DNA from: Gemmobacter lanyuensis
GTDB taxonomy: Bacteria; Pseudomonadota; Alphaproteobacteria; Rhodobacterales; Rhodobacteraceae
Direction of reading: 5' to 3'
Assembly (NCBI RefSeq): GCF_014652355.1
Contig: NZ_BMYQ01000007.1
Span: forward strand, 1 to 64,000
Length of the DNA stretch: 64,000 nucleotides
Shown here: positions 1 through 10,893 of the stretch, in pieces
Layout of the letters: the number at the start of each line of letters is the position of its first letter
How positions within the stretch are numbered: position 1 is the first letter of the stretch
Made by a program: the position numbers and the translations under genes
Notes under the pieces: model-generated
The model's input: only the letters and a program-made list of their open reading frames with translations
Told to the model about the DNA's origin: nothing
Database searches by the model: none

Positions 1-49
1 TGGCCTTCCAGGCTCAATAGTATCAATTGCTTAGCCGTTTAACTGATGA

Positions 50-68
50 AGTTGGGTTGTATCCAACT
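50..68. promoter_or_regulatory. inverted repeat upstream of polyol operon
   Basis: AGTTGG and CCAACT arms are separated by 7 bases, about 75 bases before the start of the binding-protein gene. The position suits an operator for a sugar/polyol regulator, but no regulator gene lies in the window and the arms are only 6 bp, so this is weak. Confidence 0.3.
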
Positions 69-140
69 GGACATCCCGCGAGTGCGTTGACCGCACCGGG
101 CCGCGCAGGGCCGCGCCGAAGGTCCAAATGGGAGGAAAAC

Positions 141-1556
141 ATGTTGAAACTGATGCTCGCCACTTCGGCGATCGCCCTTGCTTTGTCTGCGCCTGCCCGG
201 GCCGACTTCTGGTCGGACGCGGGCGCCAAGCTGCAGGGCGTCACGATCCGCGGCGTTTCGGAAAGCACCCCGCCGTCCAACTATGTGCGTGACGTGCTGG
301 CGCCGCAGTTCACCGAAAAGACCGGGATCAAGGTCGAATTCGAAACCACGTCCTGGGACCAGATGTTTGACAAGGCGATCAAGGACATGGAGGCCAATTC
401 GGGCATCTATGACTTCGTCTATATCGAACAGGACATCATCTATTCCTACCTGGCGCGCGACTTCCTGGTCGACATCACCCAGATGCTGAAGGACAAGCCC
501 GATCTGGCAGCGCCCGAATTCAAGGTCGAGGATTTCACCACCTTCATCGACAACTTCCGCGGCGAGAACGGCGATATCTTCGGCGTGCCAATGGAGGCCT
601 TCATCAAGGTCTACCTCTACCGCAAGGACCTGTTCGAAGACCCGGTCCACAAAGAGGCGTTCAAGGCCAAATATGGCTATGATCTGGCCCCGGCCACGAC
701 CTTCGCGCAATGGCGTGACAATGCCGAATACTTCGCCGATCTGAGCCAGGATGACGAGCTGTGGGGCACCACGGTGCAGGCGTCCTCGGGGCATCCGGCG
801 GCCTTCTATGAATTCTTCGAATCCATCGCGCCGACCTATGGCGTCTATGACTGGGGCATCGACGCAGCCAAAGGTGCGGCATCGGTCGAAAAAGGCGGCC
901 GGATGAATTCGCCCGAGGCGAAAGAGGCGCTTAAGTTCTGGGTCGGTCTGCTGGACTTTGCCCCGCCGGAAGCCACCGCCTCGACTTGGGACGAGGTTGC
1001 CTCGACCTTCGCGGCCGGCCGTGCGGCGCAAGGTTGGGTTTACGGCGAAAACGCCGCCTGGATCGCGACCAATCCGGAAAAATCCACCGTCGTGGGCAAG
1101 GTTGGCGTGGCACTGCCCCCCACCAATCCGGGCGTGATGGAAGCGGCCGAAAAGGGCGAAGGCTATATCGGCTATTATGACGGCGGCGCCTTCGGCATCC
1201 CGCATTCCTCGAAGAACAAGGAAGCGGCGCTTCTGTGGCTGCAGTTCATCGGCCAGCCCGAAGTGCAGGCCGACTGGGCCGTGGCCGGGTCGCGCGTCGT
1301 GCATCAGGCCACCTTCGATGATCCGAAGGTGAAAGAGGTTGATGCCAAGGCGGACGGCTATTTCACCATGATGAAGGACAAGGGCCATCTCTTCAAAGGC
1401 GCGCCCGCCTTCCCGTTCCACGCGCAAGTGCGCGAGGCGGTGGCCCCCTTCATCTATGAGGCGATCGTTGGTTCGCTCTCGCCTGAGGATGCTCTCGATC
1501 AGGCGGCGGCGGCGGCGGATGCGGAACTGGCCAAGCTGGGCTACGGCGCCAACTGA
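141..1556 (+). CDS. polyol/sugar ABC transporter, substrate-binding protein
   Basis: This is a 471-residue periplasmic solute-binding protein of family 1, the first gene of an ABC importer operon. The ATG at 141 is chosen because GGAGGA stands just upstream and the product opens with a classic Sec signal peptide ([14 protein letters not shown], cleavage after ARA near residue 21). The mature protein contains the family pattern of a bound-ligand lobe ([14 protein letters not shown]) and the late segment [19 protein letters not shown]. Two permeases, an ATPase and several polyol-type dehydrogenases follow, so the ligand is most likely a sugar alcohol. The exact ligand cannot be read from the sequence. 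The open frame extends upstream but that part does not look like protein. Confidence 0.9.
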   Translation: MLKLMLATSAIALALSAPARADFWSDAGAKLQGVTIRGVSESTPPSNYVRDVLAPQFTEKTGIKVEFETTSWDQMFDKAIKDMEANSGIYDFVYIEQDIIYSYLARDFLVDITQMLKDKPDLAAPEFKVEDFTTFIDNFRGENGDIFGVPMEAFIKVYLYRKDLFEDPVHKEAFKAKYGYDLAPATTFAQWRDNAEYFADLSQDDELWGTTVQASSGHPAAFYEFFESIAPTYGVYDWGIDAAKGAASVEKGGRMNSPEAKEALKFWVGLLDFAPPEATASTWDEVASTFAAGRAAQGWVYGENAAWIATNPEKSTVVGKVGVALPPTNPGVMEAAEKGEGYIGYYDGGAFGIPHSSKNKEAALLWLQFIGQPEVQADWAVAGSRVVHQATFDDPKVKEVDAKADGYFTMMKDKGHLFKGAPAFPFHAQVREAVAPFIYEAIVGSLSPEDALDQAAAAADAELAKLGYGAN

Positions 1557-1572
1557 CGCCATCCGCTTCCAA

Positions 1573-1603
1573 TCCGGCGGGGTGGTCCCTGAGCCCCGCC
1601 GGA
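1573..1603 (+). terminator. intercistronic hairpin after binding-protein gene
   Basis: TCCGGCGGGG and CCCCGCCGGA form a 10-bp perfect stem with an 11-base loop between the binding-protein gene and the first permease. No T-run follows, so it is more likely a 3' mRNA stabiliser or partial attenuator that favours the binding protein over the permeases than a full terminator. Confidence 0.6.
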
Positions 1604-1632
1604 CCCTGCCACCACAAGATCGGAGTGGGCGC

Positions 1633-2508
1633 ATGCGCAATACCACCACAGGCTGGCTGCTGATCGCGCCCACCCTGTTCATCCTCTTCGTGACCGGCCT
1701 TTTGCCGTTCCTTTATGTCCTGGTCGTGGGGTTCTTTGACTGGAACACCTTCGCCCAGAACCCTGAACCGCAATTCAGCGGCGTCAACAATTTCCGCGCG
1801 CTGGTCTTTGATGCGGCATTCCTGAAATCGCTGTGGCTGACCTTCAAGTTCACCGCTTTCGTGCTGGTGAGCCAGCTGGTGATCGGGTTCTTCCTCGCCA
1901 AGATGCTGCTGCGCGACATGCCGCTGAAGGGGCTGTTCCGCACCATCCACACGCTGCCCCTGATGATCGCGCCGATTGCGGTCGGCGCCACCTGGCGGCT
2001 GATGACGGTGCCGGGGCTAGGGCCGATCCCGCATTGGATGCAGCAATGGTTCGATGTGAAATACATTCTGTCGCGCTTCCCGGATCAGGCCTTTGCCACG
2101 GTGGTGGCGATGGACATCTGGCACTGGACGCCGCTGGTCACGCTGACCCTGATGGCGGGGCTGTCGAACCTGCCGGAAGAGCCGCTGGAACAGGCGCGTA
2201 TCGATGGCGCCAGCGAATGGCGTATCTTCTGGGACATCACCCTGCCCTTCCTGAAGCCTGTCGTGCTGACCACGGTCTTCATCCGCCTGATGGATGCGCT
2301 GCGCACGGTGGATGAGGTCTGGATGCTGACGGGCGGCGGGCCGGGGGCCGAGACGCGATTCATCGGCCTGCATATCTGGCGCGTGGTCTTTCCGAAAACC
2401 GATTACGGCTATGGTTCGGCCATGTCGCTGATCACGCTCTATCTGACCATTGTCATGTGCTGGCTGCTTTATGTCGCCATGACCGGCATGAAGGAGAAGA
2501 CCCGGTGA
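1633..2508 (+). CDS. polyol/sugar ABC transporter permease 1
   Basis: A 291-residue integral membrane permease of the MalF/UgpA type (binding-protein-dependent transport, inner membrane component). It has about six hydrophobic segments starting with [18 protein letters not shown]. The EAA loop that contacts the ATPase reads [20 protein letters not shown] near residue 200. The ATG at 1633 is chosen because the earlier in-frame start would give an arginine-rich leader unlike the family. Its stop overlaps the GTG start of the next permease, so translation is probably coupled. Confidence 0.88.
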   Translation: MRNTTTGWLLIAPTLFILFVTGLLPFLYVLVVGFFDWNTFAQNPEPQFSGVNNFRALVFDAAFLKSLWLTFKFTAFVLVSQLVIGFFLAKMLLRDMPLKGLFRTIHTLPLMIAPIAVGATWRLMTVPGLGPIPHWMQQWFDVKYILSRFPDQAFATVVAMDIWHWTPLVTLTLMAGLSNLPEEPLEQARIDGASEWRIFWDITLPFLKPVVLTTVFIRLMDALRTVDEVWMLTGGGPGAETRFIGLHIWRVVFPKTDYGYGSAMSLITLYLTIVMCWLLYVAMTGMKEKTR

Positions 2509-3353
2509 AACGCGGTTTCCTGCAGTCCCGTCTGCTGACGGTGTTGTTCTGGCTCGCGATGTCGGCGCTGACGTTGCTGCCGGTCTGGTGGATGTTCCTG
2601 GTTTCAGTGCGGTCGCGGGCGGACCTGTTTGGCAAACCCTCGTTCCTGCTCGATGTTTCTGCGATGACCTGGGACAATTACGCCGCCGTGCTGGCGAACC
2701 CCACCTTCCAGAAATACATGACCAATTCGCTGATCGTCGCCACCTCGAACGCGGTGCTGGTCTCGGTTCTGGCCTTGCTCGCGGCCTATGCCATGTCGCG
2801 CTTTGCACTGGCGGGGAAGGACAATCTGTTCTTCTGGGTGCTGACGAACCGGATGGCGCCGCCGGCCGTGTTCCTTCTGCCGCTGTTCCTGATGTTCACC
2901 GGGATCAAGCTGGGGGATTGGAGCCTCTTTGACACGCGCCTCGGGTTGATCCTGCTTTACTGCGTGTTCAACCTGCCCTTTGCCTTCTGGCTGTTGCAGG
3001 GCATCGTCGATGCCATCCCGCGCGAGCTGGACGAGGCCGCCTATGTCGATGGGGCCAGCACCTTCACCGTGCTGACCACGGTCATCTTCCCGCTGGCCCG
3101 CCCCGGCCTTGCCGTGACCGGCATCCTGACCTGGGTCTTTGCCTGGAACGAGTATCTCTTCGCCTCCACGCTCACCTCAGTCGAGGCGCGGACGATCACC
3201 ACCGGACTGGCCGAGTTTGTTACCGTGACCGGCACCAACTGGGGCCAACTGGCCGCCGTGGCCATGCTGACGCTGGCGCCTGCCGCGCTGGTTCTGGCGC
3301 TGGTGCAGCGGCACATCGTGGCCGGCCTCACCTTCGGCGCCGTGAAAGGATAG
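2505..3353 (+). CDS. polyol/sugar ABC transporter permease 2
   Basis: A 282-residue MalG/UgpE-type permease, partner of the preceding gene. It starts at a GTG that shares bases with the previous stop (GTGA). Six hydrophobic segments are visible, and the EAA loop reads [17 protein letters not shown] followed by [11 protein letters not shown]. The C-terminus ([15 protein letters not shown]) is the usual end of this family. With the binding protein and ATPase it forms one importer. Confidence 0.88.
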   Translation: MKRGFLQSRLLTVLFWLAMSALTLLPVWWMFLVSVRSRADLFGKPSFLLDVSAMTWDNYAAVLANPTFQKYMTNSLIVATSNAVLVSVLALLAAYAMSRFALAGKDNLFFWVLTNRMAPPAVFLLPLFLMFTGIKLGDWSLFDTRLGLILLYCVFNLPFAFWLLQGIVDAIPRELDEAAYVDGASTFTVLTTVIFPLARPGLAVTGILTWVFAWNEYLFASTLTSVEARTITTGLAEFVTVTGTNWGQLAAVAMLTLAPAALVLALVQRHIVAGLTFGAVKG

Positions 3354-3356
3354 ATC

Positions 3357-3539
3357 ATGGCCCAGAAAACCGGTTTCCTGCCCATCAAGACCAACACCTT
3401 TGACCGCATCTTCATTTCGGTCGTGCTGTTCGTCGCCATTTCCCTGCTGTGGATGCGGTTCCTTGAACCCTTTGCGCCGCTCTGGGTCTCGACCCTGCTG
3501 TCGGTTGTCCTCGGCCAGTGGATCATCAGAAAAGGATAA
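3357..3539 (+). CDS. small two-helix membrane protein of the ABC operon
   Basis: A 60-residue protein with two predicted membrane helices (about residues 17-33 and 40-55) and a short basic tail (IIRKG). It lies 3 bases after permease 2 and 3 bases before the ATPase gene, firmly inside the operon. Small membrane proteins occur at this position in some alphaproteobacterial polyol/glycerol transporter operons. The function is unknown, but an accessory subunit of the importer is the natural guess. The reading frame is supported by spacing and composition rather than recognised homology. Confidence 0.75.
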   Translation: MAQKTGFLPIKTNTFDRIFISVVLFVAISLLWMRFLEPFAPLWVSTLLSVVLGQWIIRKG

Positions 3540-3542
3540 GAC

Positions 3543-4583
3543 ATGAGCCGCGTCACCCTTGAAGGGGTCGGCAAGAGCTATGGCGCCGTCACGGTGCTCA
3601 AGCCCTTGGACCTCGATATTGCCGATGGCGAATTTCTGGTGCTGCTGGGGCCTTCGGGCTGCGGCAAATCCACCACCATGCGCATGATTGCCGGGCTTGA
3701 GGCGATCACGGCAGGTACCCTGCGCTTTGATGGCCGCGATGTCACGCAGCTGCATCCGCGCGACCGCAATGTGGCGATGGTGTTCCAGAACTACGCGCTC
3801 TACCCCCATATGACCGTGGCCGACAACATCGGCTATCCGCTGAAAGTGGCCAAGGTTGCCAAGGCAGAGCGGCAAGCGCAGATCGAGGCGGCGGCCAGGA
3901 AGGTGGACCTGACGCCTTACCTTGCGCGCTTCCCGCGCGACCTTTCGGGGGGGCAGCGTCAGCGCGTGGCGCTGGCACGGGCCTTGGTCCGGTCGCCGGG
4001 GGTTTTCCTGCTGGATGAGCCGCTGTCGAACCTCGATGCCAAGCTTCGGGTGGCGATGCGGGCCGAGATCAAGCATCTGCAGCGCAGCCTTGGCGTCACC
4101 ATGATCTATGTGACCCATGACCAGATCGAGGCGATGACCTTGGCCGACCGGGTGGTGCTGCTCAATGACGGAGCCATTCAGCAGGTCGGCACCCCGGATG
4201 AAATCTATGACGATCCGGCCAATCTGTTTGTGGCGGGCTTCATCGGGTCGCCACCCATGAACTTCCTGGCGGGCACCGCCACGGGCGGACAGTTTTCCGC
4301 CCCCGGCATCACCGGCCTTCCCTGCCCCGGCACGGGTCAGCTCACGCTTGGCTTCCGGGCCGAGGATACCACCGTGACCGAGGCCGGGCGCTTCACCGGC
4401 ACGGTCTATGAGGTCGAGCCGACAGGCGAGGCCACCTATGTCGTGCTGCAAATGGGGCCTCATCGCGTGAACCTGCGCTGCGACAAGCGGTTCCGCCCCG
4501 AACTGGGCACTGAGCTGCGCTTTGATCTGGGCGCGGGTCAGGTGCTGTTCTTTGACACCGCCAGCGGACAAAGGGTGAGATAA
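3543..4583 (+). CDS. polyol/sugar ABC transporter ATP-binding protein (MalK/UgpC type)
   Basis: A 346-residue cytoplasmic ATPase energising the upstream permeases. Walker [10 protein letters not shown] (about residues 36-44), Q-loop [10 protein letters not shown], signature LSGGQRQR, Walker [13 protein letters not shown] and the switch histidine in [10 protein letters not shown] are all intact. Residues beyond 240 form the short TOBE/regulatory domain typical of CUT1-family importers. It is followed 3 bases later by a polyol dehydrogenase gene, linking uptake to oxidation. Confidence 0.93.
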   Translation: MSRVTLEGVGKSYGAVTVLKPLDLDIADGEFLVLLGPSGCGKSTTMRMIAGLEAITAGTLRFDGRDVTQLHPRDRNVAMVFQNYALYPHMTVADNIGYPLKVAKVAKAERQAQIEAAARKVDLTPYLARFPRDLSGGQRQRVALARALVRSPGVFLLDEPLSNLDAKLRVAMRAEIKHLQRSLGVTMIYVTHDQIEAMTLADRVVLLNDGAIQQVGTPDEIYDDPANLFVAGFIGSPPMNFLAGTATGGQFSAPGITGLPCPGTGQLTLGFRAEDTTVTEAGRFTGTVYEVEPTGEATYVVLQMGPHRVNLRCDKRFRPELGTELRFDLGAGQVLFFDTASGQRVR

Positions 4584-4586
4584 GCC

Positions 4587-5354
4587 ATGGGCATCCTTGA
4601 ACAATTCAGCCTGAAGGGCCAGCGCGCGCTGGTTACGGGCGCCAGTCAGGGCATCGGGCTTGCCTGCGCGCAGGCCTTGGCCGAGGCGGGGGCGCATGTG
4701 ATCCTGACCTCCCGCGATGCGGCCATGCTGGCACAGGTGGCGGGCGATATGACTGCGGCGGGGCATAGTGCCGAATGGCATGTGCTGGACGTGACCGACA
4801 GCGCCGCAACCGATGCGCTGGCCGCGAAGCTGGGGCCGCTGGATGTGGTCGTGGCCAATGCGGGCATCGCCCGGTCGGGCACCGCCGCCGAAACCGCCGA
4901 TGATGCGCTGGTGCAGGATGTGATGAACACCAATTTCTTCGGCGTTCTTCACACCGCGCGGGCCTTTGGCGGGCAGATGCTGGGGGCGGGCAAAGGCGCG
5001 ATCGTGGCGATCGGCTCCATCTCGGGCGAGATTTCGAACCGCCCGCAGAACCAGAGCTATTACAACGCCTCAAAGGCCGCGGTGCATCATCTGGTGCGGT
5101 CGATGGGCGCCGAATGGGCAGGCCGGGGGGTGCGGGTGAATGCCGTGGCGCCCGGCTATATCGAAACGCAGATGACGAAATATGCCATGGTGGACGATCC
5201 CGTCATGGCCGCGAAATGGATGGAGCTGACCCCGATGGCCCGCGCGGGCCAACCCGAGGAGATCGCCTCCATCGTTCTGTTCCTTGCCTCAAGCGCAGCC
5301 AGCTACATGACCGGATCGGTCGTGACGGCGGATGGCGGCTATACCTGCTGGTGA
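4587..5354 (+). CDS. SDR polyol dehydrogenase (galactitol-dehydrogenase-like)
   Basis: A 255-residue short-chain dehydrogenase/reductase. The nucleotide-binding motif TGASQGIG (about residues 18-25), the structural NAG motif and the catalytic Ser with Tyr-x-x-x-Lys (YYNASKAAV) are present. The C-terminus (YMTGSVVTADGGYTCW) closely resembles Rhodobacter galactitol dehydrogenase. It probably oxidises a sugar alcohol imported by the upstream transporter to a ketose with NAD+. D-arabitol, xylitol, galactitol or L-iditol are candidates. Confidence 0.82.
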   Translation: MGILEQFSLKGQRALVTGASQGIGLACAQALAEAGAHVILTSRDAAMLAQVAGDMTAAGHSAEWHVLDVTDSAATDALAAKLGPLDVVVANAGIARSGTAAETADDALVQDVMNTNFFGVLHTARAFGGQMLGAGKGAIVAIGSISGEISNRPQNQSYYNASKAAVHHLVRSMGAEWAGRGVRVNAVAPGYIETQMTKYAMVDDPVMAAKWMELTPMARAGQPEEIASIVLFLASSAASYMTGSVVTADGGYTCW

Positions 5355-5360
5355 TCCGAG

Positions 5361-6455
5361 ATGAGCCAAATTCCTGAAACGATGCAGGCCGTTGTCTGCC
5401 ATGGACCGGGCGATTACCGCCTGGAAACCCGCCCCGTGCCGCGCCCCGGCCCCGGCGAGGTGCTGGTGCAGGTGATTGCCGCGGGCATCTGCGCGGGCGA
5501 TGTGAAATGCTTTCAGGGCACGCCGATGTTCTGGGGCGATGTCAACCGCAAAGCCTATGCCGAAACGGATGTGATCCCCGGCCATGAATTCGTGGGCCGC
5601 GTGGTGGCGCTTGGCGAAGGCGCGGGCGATCTGCACGGGCTGGCGGTGGGCGATGTGGCGGTGTCAGAGCAGATCGTGCCCTGTGGTGAATGCCGGTTCT
5701 GCCGCGAGGGCAATTACTGGATGTGCCAGCCCCATGATCTTTACGGCTTTCACCGGGTCACGCAGGGGTCTTGGGCCGAATACATGGTCTACCCCGCCAA
5801 ATCACGCAACTACCGTCTGCCGGAAGGGATGGACCCCCGCCATGGCGTCTTTGTCGAACCTCTGGGCTGTTCCATCCATGCGGTGAACCGGGGCAACATC
5901 GGCTTCAATGATGTGGTGGTGATTTCCGGCTGCGGTGCGCTTGGCCTTGGCATGGTGGCGGCGGCGCGGATGAAGAACCCCGCCAAGCTGATCGCCTTGG
6001 ACCTCAACCCCCATCGGTTGGAGCTGGCGCGGCGCTGCGGCGCGGATATCGTGATGAACCCCGCCGAGACGGACGTGGTGCAGGCGATCCGCGATCTGAC
6101 CGGAGGCTATGGGTGCGATGTCTATATCGAGGCCACGGGCGCGGGCAAATCGGTGGAACAGGGGCTTCTGGCCATCCGCAAGCTGGGGACTTTCGTCGAG
6201 TTTTCCGTCTTCAAGGACCCGGTCACCGTGGACTGGACCATCATCGGCGACAGCAAGGAGCTGAATATCCACGGCGCGCACCTTTCGCCCAACACCTATC
6301 CCCATGCCATCCGCATGATCGCCGAAGGGCGCCTGCCGATGGAGGACATCCTGACCCACAGCCTGCCCCTGTCGCGCTTCCACGAGGGGATCGACATTGC
6401 GGCCGACGGGCGCAGCTCGCTCAAGGTCATTCTCGAACCGGGGGGCGTAGCATGA
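5361..6455 (+). CDS. zinc-dependent polyol dehydrogenase (threitol/erythritol dehydrogenase-like)
   Basis: A 364-residue medium-chain dehydrogenase. The N-terminal catalytic domain carries the zinc-site GHEF motif and the four-cysteine structural zinc lobe ([15 protein letters not shown], about residues 111-125). The NAD-binding motif is GCGALGLG near residue 192. It resembles erythritol/L-threitol dehydrogenases, though assigning the substrate from sequence is uncertain. The stop overlaps the next start in an ATGA, so the two dehydrogenases are translationally coupled. Confidence 0.78.
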   Translation: MSQIPETMQAVVCHGPGDYRLETRPVPRPGPGEVLVQVIAAGICAGDVKCFQGTPMFWGDVNRKAYAETDVIPGHEFVGRVVALGEGAGDLHGLAVGDVAVSEQIVPCGECRFCREGNYWMCQPHDLYGFHRVTQGSWAEYMVYPAKSRNYRLPEGMDPRHGVFVEPLGCSIHAVNRGNIGFNDVVVISGCGALGLGMVAAARMKNPAKLIALDLNPHRLELARRCGADIVMNPAETDVVQAIRDLTGGYGCDVYIEATGAGKSVEQGLLAIRKLGTFVEFSVFKDPVTVDWTIIGDSKELNIHGAHLSPNTYPHAIRMIAEGRLPMEDILTHSLPLSRFHEGIDIAADGRSSLKVILEPGGVA

Positions 6456-7489
6456 AGGCGCTGGTGCTGGAACGCAAAGGCGTTCTGAATATCCGTGACA
6501 TCGACCTGCCGACCGAGGTCGGCCCGCAGGATGTGAAGATCGCCGTGGATACCGTCGGCGTCTGCGGCTCCGATGTGCATTACTATACCCATGGCAAGAT
6601 CGGCCCCTTCGTGGTGAACGCCCCCATGGTGCTGGGGCATGAAGCCGCGGGCGAAGTGATCGCCGTCGGCGCGGCCGTCACGCATCTGGCGGTGGGGGAT
6701 CGCGTCTGCATGGAGCCGGGCCTGCCCAACCCCAATTCCAAGGCCGCGAAACTGGGCATCTACAACGTCGATCCGGCGGTGCGGTTCTGGGCAACGCCGC
6801 CGATCCACGGCTGCCTCGCGCCCGAGGTGGTGCATCCCGCCGCCTATACCTACAAGCTGCCCGATCACGTCAGCTTTGCCGAAGGCGCCATGGTCGAACC
6901 CTTCGCCATCGGCATGCAGGCGGCCCTGCGGGCGCGGATCAAGCCGGGCGATGTGGCGGTCGTGACCGGCGCCGGGCCTATTGGCATGATGGTGGCGCTG
7001 GCCGCCCTTGCCGGGGGCTGCGCGCGGGTCATCATTTCCGATCTTGCGGCGCCCAAGCTGCAGATCATCGGCCAATATCCGGGCGTGACCACGGTCAACC
7101 TGCGCGAAGAATCGCTGGCCGAGGTCGTGGCCCGCGAAACCGCGAACTGGGGCGCGGACGTGGTCTTTGAATGCTCCGGCGCGGCGCCTGCGATCCTTGA
7201 TCTGCCGCGGATCGTGGCACCCGGCGGGGCCATCGTTCTGGTGGGGATGCCGGTCGATCCGGTGCCCTTCGACATCGTGGGCCTGCAAGCGCGCGAGGCA
7301 CGGATCGAGACGGTCTTCCGCTATGCCAATGTCTATGACCGGGCGATTGCGCTCATTGCCTCGGGCAAGGTGGATCTGCGGCCGCTGATTTCAGCGACGC
7401 TGCTCTTTGACCAGTCCGTCGCCGCCTTCGACCGTGCGGTCGAGGCACGGCCGACCGACGTGAAGATCCAGATCCGTCTGCGGCCCTGA
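6452..7489 (+). CDS. xylitol/sorbitol dehydrogenase-like alcohol dehydrogenase
   Basis: A 345-residue medium-chain dehydrogenase starting at the ATG that overlaps the previous stop. The zinc-domain motifs CGSDVHYY and [12 protein letters not shown] and the Rossmann motif GAGPIGMM (about residue 174) match NAD-dependent xylitol/sorbitol dehydrogenases. The structural-zinc cysteines are absent: the lobe reads [15 protein letters not shown]. It is the second such enzyme in the operon, so the operon may serve two polyols or two consecutive oxidation steps. Confidence 0.8.
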   Translation: MKALVLERKGVLNIRDIDLPTEVGPQDVKIAVDTVGVCGSDVHYYTHGKIGPFVVNAPMVLGHEAAGEVIAVGAAVTHLAVGDRVCMEPGLPNPNSKAAKLGIYNVDPAVRFWATPPIHGCLAPEVVHPAAYTYKLPDHVSFAEGAMVEPFAIGMQAALRARIKPGDVAVVTGAGPIGMMVALAALAGGCARVIISDLAAPKLQIIGQYPGVTTVNLREESLAEVVARETANWGADVVFECSGAAPAILDLPRIVAPGGAIVLVGMPVDPVPFDIVGLQAREARIETVFRYANVYDRAIALIASGKVDLRPLISATLLFDQSVAAFDRAVEARPTDVKIQIRLRP

Positions 7490-7493
7490 CATC

Positions 7494-9086
7494 ATGGCAC
7501 AGGCGGCGGCGGATTACATCATCGTGGGCGGAGGATCGGCGGGCTGCCTTGTGGCGGCCCGACTGATCGAGGCCGGGGCCACCGTCCTGCTTTTGGAGGA
7601 AGGGCCACCGCGTGGACACCCGCTGTTGGACCTGCCTGCGGGCTATATGAAGTTCCTCAATTCGGAACGCTATCTGAAGTACTACCCCACAGTGCCGCAG
7701 CCGCAGCTTGACGGCCGCAGCCTGATCATCCCGCAGGGCCGTCTTCTGGGGGGCGGCTCTGCGATCAACGCCATGGTCTATCTGCGCGGCCAGCGCGAGG
7801 ATTACGACAGCTGGGCCGCGATGACCGGTGATCCGGGCTGGAGCTATGACGCCATGCTGCCGCATTTCACCGCGATGGAGGGTAACACCGATCTGGCGGG
7901 GCCATTCCACGGCACGGATGGGCCGCTCAAGGTGTCGCATCTGGGGCATATGAACCCGGTGACGGCAGCCTTCCTTCAAAGCTGCGCCGCACTTGGCATC
8001 CCGCTGAACGAAGATTTCAACGGGGCGGTGCAGGCCGGCGCGGGGCGGATGCAGCACACGATCGATGCGGGGTTGCGGCGGCGCAGCTCCGCCGCGCGGG
8101 CCTTCCTTGCCCCGCATCGTCGCAACCCCCGGCTGACTATCGTCACCCGCGCGCGGGTGCAGCGCTTGCGGCTGGTCGCGGGTCGGGTGATCGGGGTGGA
8201 CTATCAGCATCTGGGCCAGACCCGGCGGGCCGAAGTCGGGCAAGAAGTGATCCTTGCCGCAGGCGCGATTGCGACCCCCCATCTGATGCTGCGCTCCGGC
8301 CTCGGCCCGGCGGCGGATCTGCAGACGGCAGCCATCGCGGTTCTGGCGGATCTGCCCGAGGTCGGCCTGAACCTGCAGGACCATTGCGAAGTGCCGGTGA
8401 TCTCTGCCCTGCAACGGGGGATGGGGTACTTCGGGCAGGACCGGGGGCTGAACATGCTGCGCCACGGGCTGCGCTATCTGCTGTCGCGGCGCGGTCCTGT
8501 CACCTCGACTGGGGTCGAGGCCTGCGCCTTCCTGCCCCTTGGCGATGACCCACGCCCGCTGATCCAGCTTTATTGCGTGCCGACGGTCTACCTTGACCGC
8601 ACCGTCAGCGGCATCGACCCGACCTGGGGCCTGACGCTGACACCCTGTCTGGCCCGTCCACAAAGCCGCGGCAGCGTCCGGATCAACCCGGCCGACCCGG
8701 ATGGCCTGCCGCTGGTGGACCCCGGCTTCCTGCGCGATCCGGCAGATTTCGCCGCGATGCGGGCCGCCATCCGGCGCGCGCGCGACATCCTTGCCGCCCC
8801 GCCCCTCCGCGAAATGGTGACCGGCGCGCTCCTGCCCGGCGCGGGCGACTGGTCGGAAGACGCGCTTGACCGACATATCCGCGCCACGGTGAAGACAAAT
8901 TACCACCCCGTCGGCACCTGCGCGATGGGCCGGGTCACGGACGCGGCGCTGCGTGTCATGGGGGTTGCGGGGCTGCGCATCGTCGATGCCTCGGCGATGC
9001 CAGTGATCCCGGCGGCCAATACCAACGCGCCGACCCTGGCCTTGGCCAGTCGCGCGGCCCAGCTGATCCTGCAAGGCCGCGCCTGA
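7494..9086 (+). CDS. GMC family FAD oxidoreductase (choline dehydrogenase-like)
   Basis: A 530-residue glucose-methanol-choline oxidoreductase. FAD binding is shown by YIIVGGGSAGCLVAARL near residue 7 and the GMC signature GRLLGGGSAINAMVYLRG. The C-terminal catalytic region has HPVGTCAMG and NTNAPTLALASRAA. It sits 4 bases after the xylitol-dehydrogenase-like gene and ends the operon. It could be a quinone-linked alcohol or polyol dehydrogenase adding a third oxidation route; choline is unlikely given its neighbours. Confidence 0.82.
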   Translation: MAQAAADYIIVGGGSAGCLVAARLIEAGATVLLLEEGPPRGHPLLDLPAGYMKFLNSERYLKYYPTVPQPQLDGRSLIIPQGRLLGGGSAINAMVYLRGQREDYDSWAAMTGDPGWSYDAMLPHFTAMEGNTDLAGPFHGTDGPLKVSHLGHMNPVTAAFLQSCAALGIPLNEDFNGAVQAGAGRMQHTIDAGLRRRSSAARAFLAPHRRNPRLTIVTRARVQRLRLVAGRVIGVDYQHLGQTRRAEVGQEVILAAGAIATPHLMLRSGLGPAADLQTAAIAVLADLPEVGLNLQDHCEVPVISALQRGMGYFGQDRGLNMLRHGLRYLLSRRGPVTSTGVEACAFLPLGDDPRPLIQLYCVPTVYLDRTVSGIDPTWGLTLTPCLARPQSRGSVRINPADPDGLPLVDPGFLRDPADFAAMRAAIRRARDILAAPPLREMVTGALLPGAGDWSEDALDRHIRATVKTNYHPVGTCAMGRVTDAALRVMGVAGLRIVDASAMPVIPAANTNAPTLALASRAAQLILQGRA

Positions 9087-9093
9087 AGCAGGG

Positions 9094-10758
9094 TCAGGCC
9101 GCGGCGCTGCGGCGTGCGCCCTTTGCCGTGTTCCCATTGGCATGCTCAACGGTCGCCGGATCAAGGGGCAGCCCCGCCGCCTGCGCGATCGCCGGCCGGG
9201 CGGACGCGGGCCTTGGCCCTTCGTCAGGCGTTTGCGCGTCCACCTTGAAGAAGGCCACCACGCCCTGCAGCTCATCCGCGAGACCGGCAAGCTGCACCGC
9301 ACTGGCCGAAAGCTCCTCGGATGCCGAGGTGGTTTCCTGCGTCACGCGGTCAAGCTGATGGATCGCCGTGGCAATCTGGGCCGAACCCGAGGCGAGTTCT
9401 TGCAGACCGGATGAAATCCTGCCCACCAGATCGGACGTCTCGCCGATATCGGGGACAAGGCCATCCAGCATCTGCCCAGCCTGGACTGCGGTATGAACCG
9501 TGGTGAACGACAGCTGCGAAATCTCGGCCGCGGCGGTTTGGCTGCGTTCGGCAAGACGGCGCACCTCGCCCGCGACCACGGCAAAGCCGCGGCCATTCTC
9601 GCCGGCGCGTGCGGCTTCAACCGCCGCGTTCAGGGCCAGAAGATCAGTCTGGCGCGCAATTTCCTGCACCACCAGGATGCGTTCCGCAATGGTCTGCATG
9701 GCGGTGACGGCCTGGGCCACGGCGTCGCCGCTTGCCCGCGCATTGGTGGCCGCGCGCGCGGCAAGCCGCTCGGTCCGGGCCGCATCTTCGGCACTTTGGC
9801 GAATGTTCCCCGCCATCTGTTCAATGGCCGAAGATGCCTCTTCCGACGCGGCGGACTGTTCGATCGCCCCCTGAGACAGTTCCTCCGATGTGGCCGCCGT
9901 CTGGGTTGCCCCCGAGGCAACCTCGTCAATCGACACGGTCAGGCTTTGCGCGACGCCGCGCAGGTGGGCAACCATATCATTGACCGCTTTCTGCACGACC
10001 GAGATTTCGTCACGTCCCCGGACCTCGACCATGCGGCGCAGATCGCCTTGCGCCACCGCTTGCGCCAGATCGACGGTGCGGGTCAGCCGCGAGGTGATCG
10101 ACCAGATCAGCAGGGCCGCCGAAACCAGCGACACCACCACGGCAACAGTGCTGATCGCCATCAAGATCCATTGCGTCTTGACGAAATGGGCATCCACCTC
10201 ATCCTGCGCGAGATACATGTCATCGCTGGCAACCTCGCGCAGCTTCAGTGTCGCGGCAACCGCGGCCTGCGACGCCTCAAAACCCTTTTCCAGCATCAGG
10301 TCGGCCGCGGCAACGCTGTCCCCTGCCTTTCGCAGGTCCAACGCCTGAAGCAACGTGGCGCTTGAGGCGGTCTGCAACCCCAGCGCCTGTTCAAGCAGCG
10401 CCACCTCTTCCACCGGAAGCATGGGGCGCAGGGTCTCAAGATTGTCCTTGATCTTTTGTTGCGGGACTTTCAGGGCTTCCAACACGCGCTTCACCCGCTG
10501 GTCATCCTGCCGCGAGCCCTGGATCAGGGCCTCGCGCCCCAGACCTTGCAGCACCTCTTCCTGCAGCAGCACCTCTTCGATCAGCAGCAACCGCTTCACG
10601 TCATCATTGATGATGTCGTCCAGCGTCGTGCTGTAGGTTCGCATGTTGATGAAGGCGAATTCCAGCGCCACGCCGCCCAAAAGGAAGATGATGAGAAAGG
10701 TGGAGACGAGCTTGACCTTGATGGAGAGTGCCACGATTTGTCCTACGATCGGCGTCAC
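9094..10758 (-). CDS. methyl-accepting chemotaxis protein
   Basis: A 554-residue transmembrane chemoreceptor. A first TM helix (about residues 13-33) and a second (about 195-217) flank a periplasmic four-helix-bundle-type domain. A HAMP domain follows, then the cytoplasmic signalling domain with the hairpin tip [20 protein letters not shown] and the flanking methylation helices. It is convergent with the GMC gene. No other chemotaxis genes are nearby. Two FNR-like boxes lie upstream (10880-10893 and 11127-11140), suggesting oxygen- or redox-linked expression. Confidence 0.88.
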   Translation of the reverse strand: MTPIVGQIVALSIKVKLVSTFLIIFLLGGVALEFAFINMRTYSTTLDDIINDDVKRLLLIEEVLLQEEVLQGLGREALIQGSRQDDQRVKRVLEALKVPQQKIKDNLETLRPMLPVEEVALLEQALGLQTASSATLLQALDLRKAGDSVAAADLMLEKGFEASQAAVAATLKLREVASDDMYLAQDEVDAHFVKTQWILMAISTVAVVVSLVSAALLIWSITSRLTRTVDLAQAVAQGDLRRMVEVRGRDEISVVQKAVNDMVAHLRGVAQSLTVSIDEVASGATQTAATSEELSQGAIEQSAASEEASSAIEQMAGNIRQSAEDAARTERLAARAATNARASGDAVAQAVTAMQTIAERILVVQEIARQTDLLALNAAVEAARAGENGRGFAVVAGEVRRLAERSQTAAAEISQLSFTTVHTAVQAGQMLDGLVPDIGETSDLVGRISSGLQELASGSAQIATAIHQLDRVTQETTSASEELSASAVQLAGLADELQGVVAFFKVDAQTPDEGPRPASARPAIAQAAGLPLDPATVEHANGNTAKGARRSAAA

Positions 10759-10879
10759 GACTGGCCATGACCGTTGAGACGGAGATGGCGGTGAAAGTCC
10801 GGATCGCGCGGCCTCTGCTCAAACGTCGCCAAAACATATGTCCACGATACGGCATTTGTCTTTTGCGGCGGCAGCGCCC

Positions 10880-10893
10880 TTGAACATTGTCAA
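10880..10893 (-). promoter_or_regulatory. FNR/Dnr-like box upstream of chemoreceptor gene
   Basis: TTGACAATGTTCAA when read on the minus strand. It keeps the TTGA/TCAA half-sites with the correct N6 centre but differs from the TTGAT-N4-ATCAA ideal. It lies about 120 bases upstream of the chemoreceptor start, compatible with a class II activator site. Confidence 0.45.

Noticed and set aside
3177-4952. 591-codon minus-strand open frame opposite the transporter ATPase
   Set aside because: It is rich in His, Gly and Arg with no family motifs, and lies opposite a gene with all ABC ATPase motifs; it is a high-GC antisense shadow.
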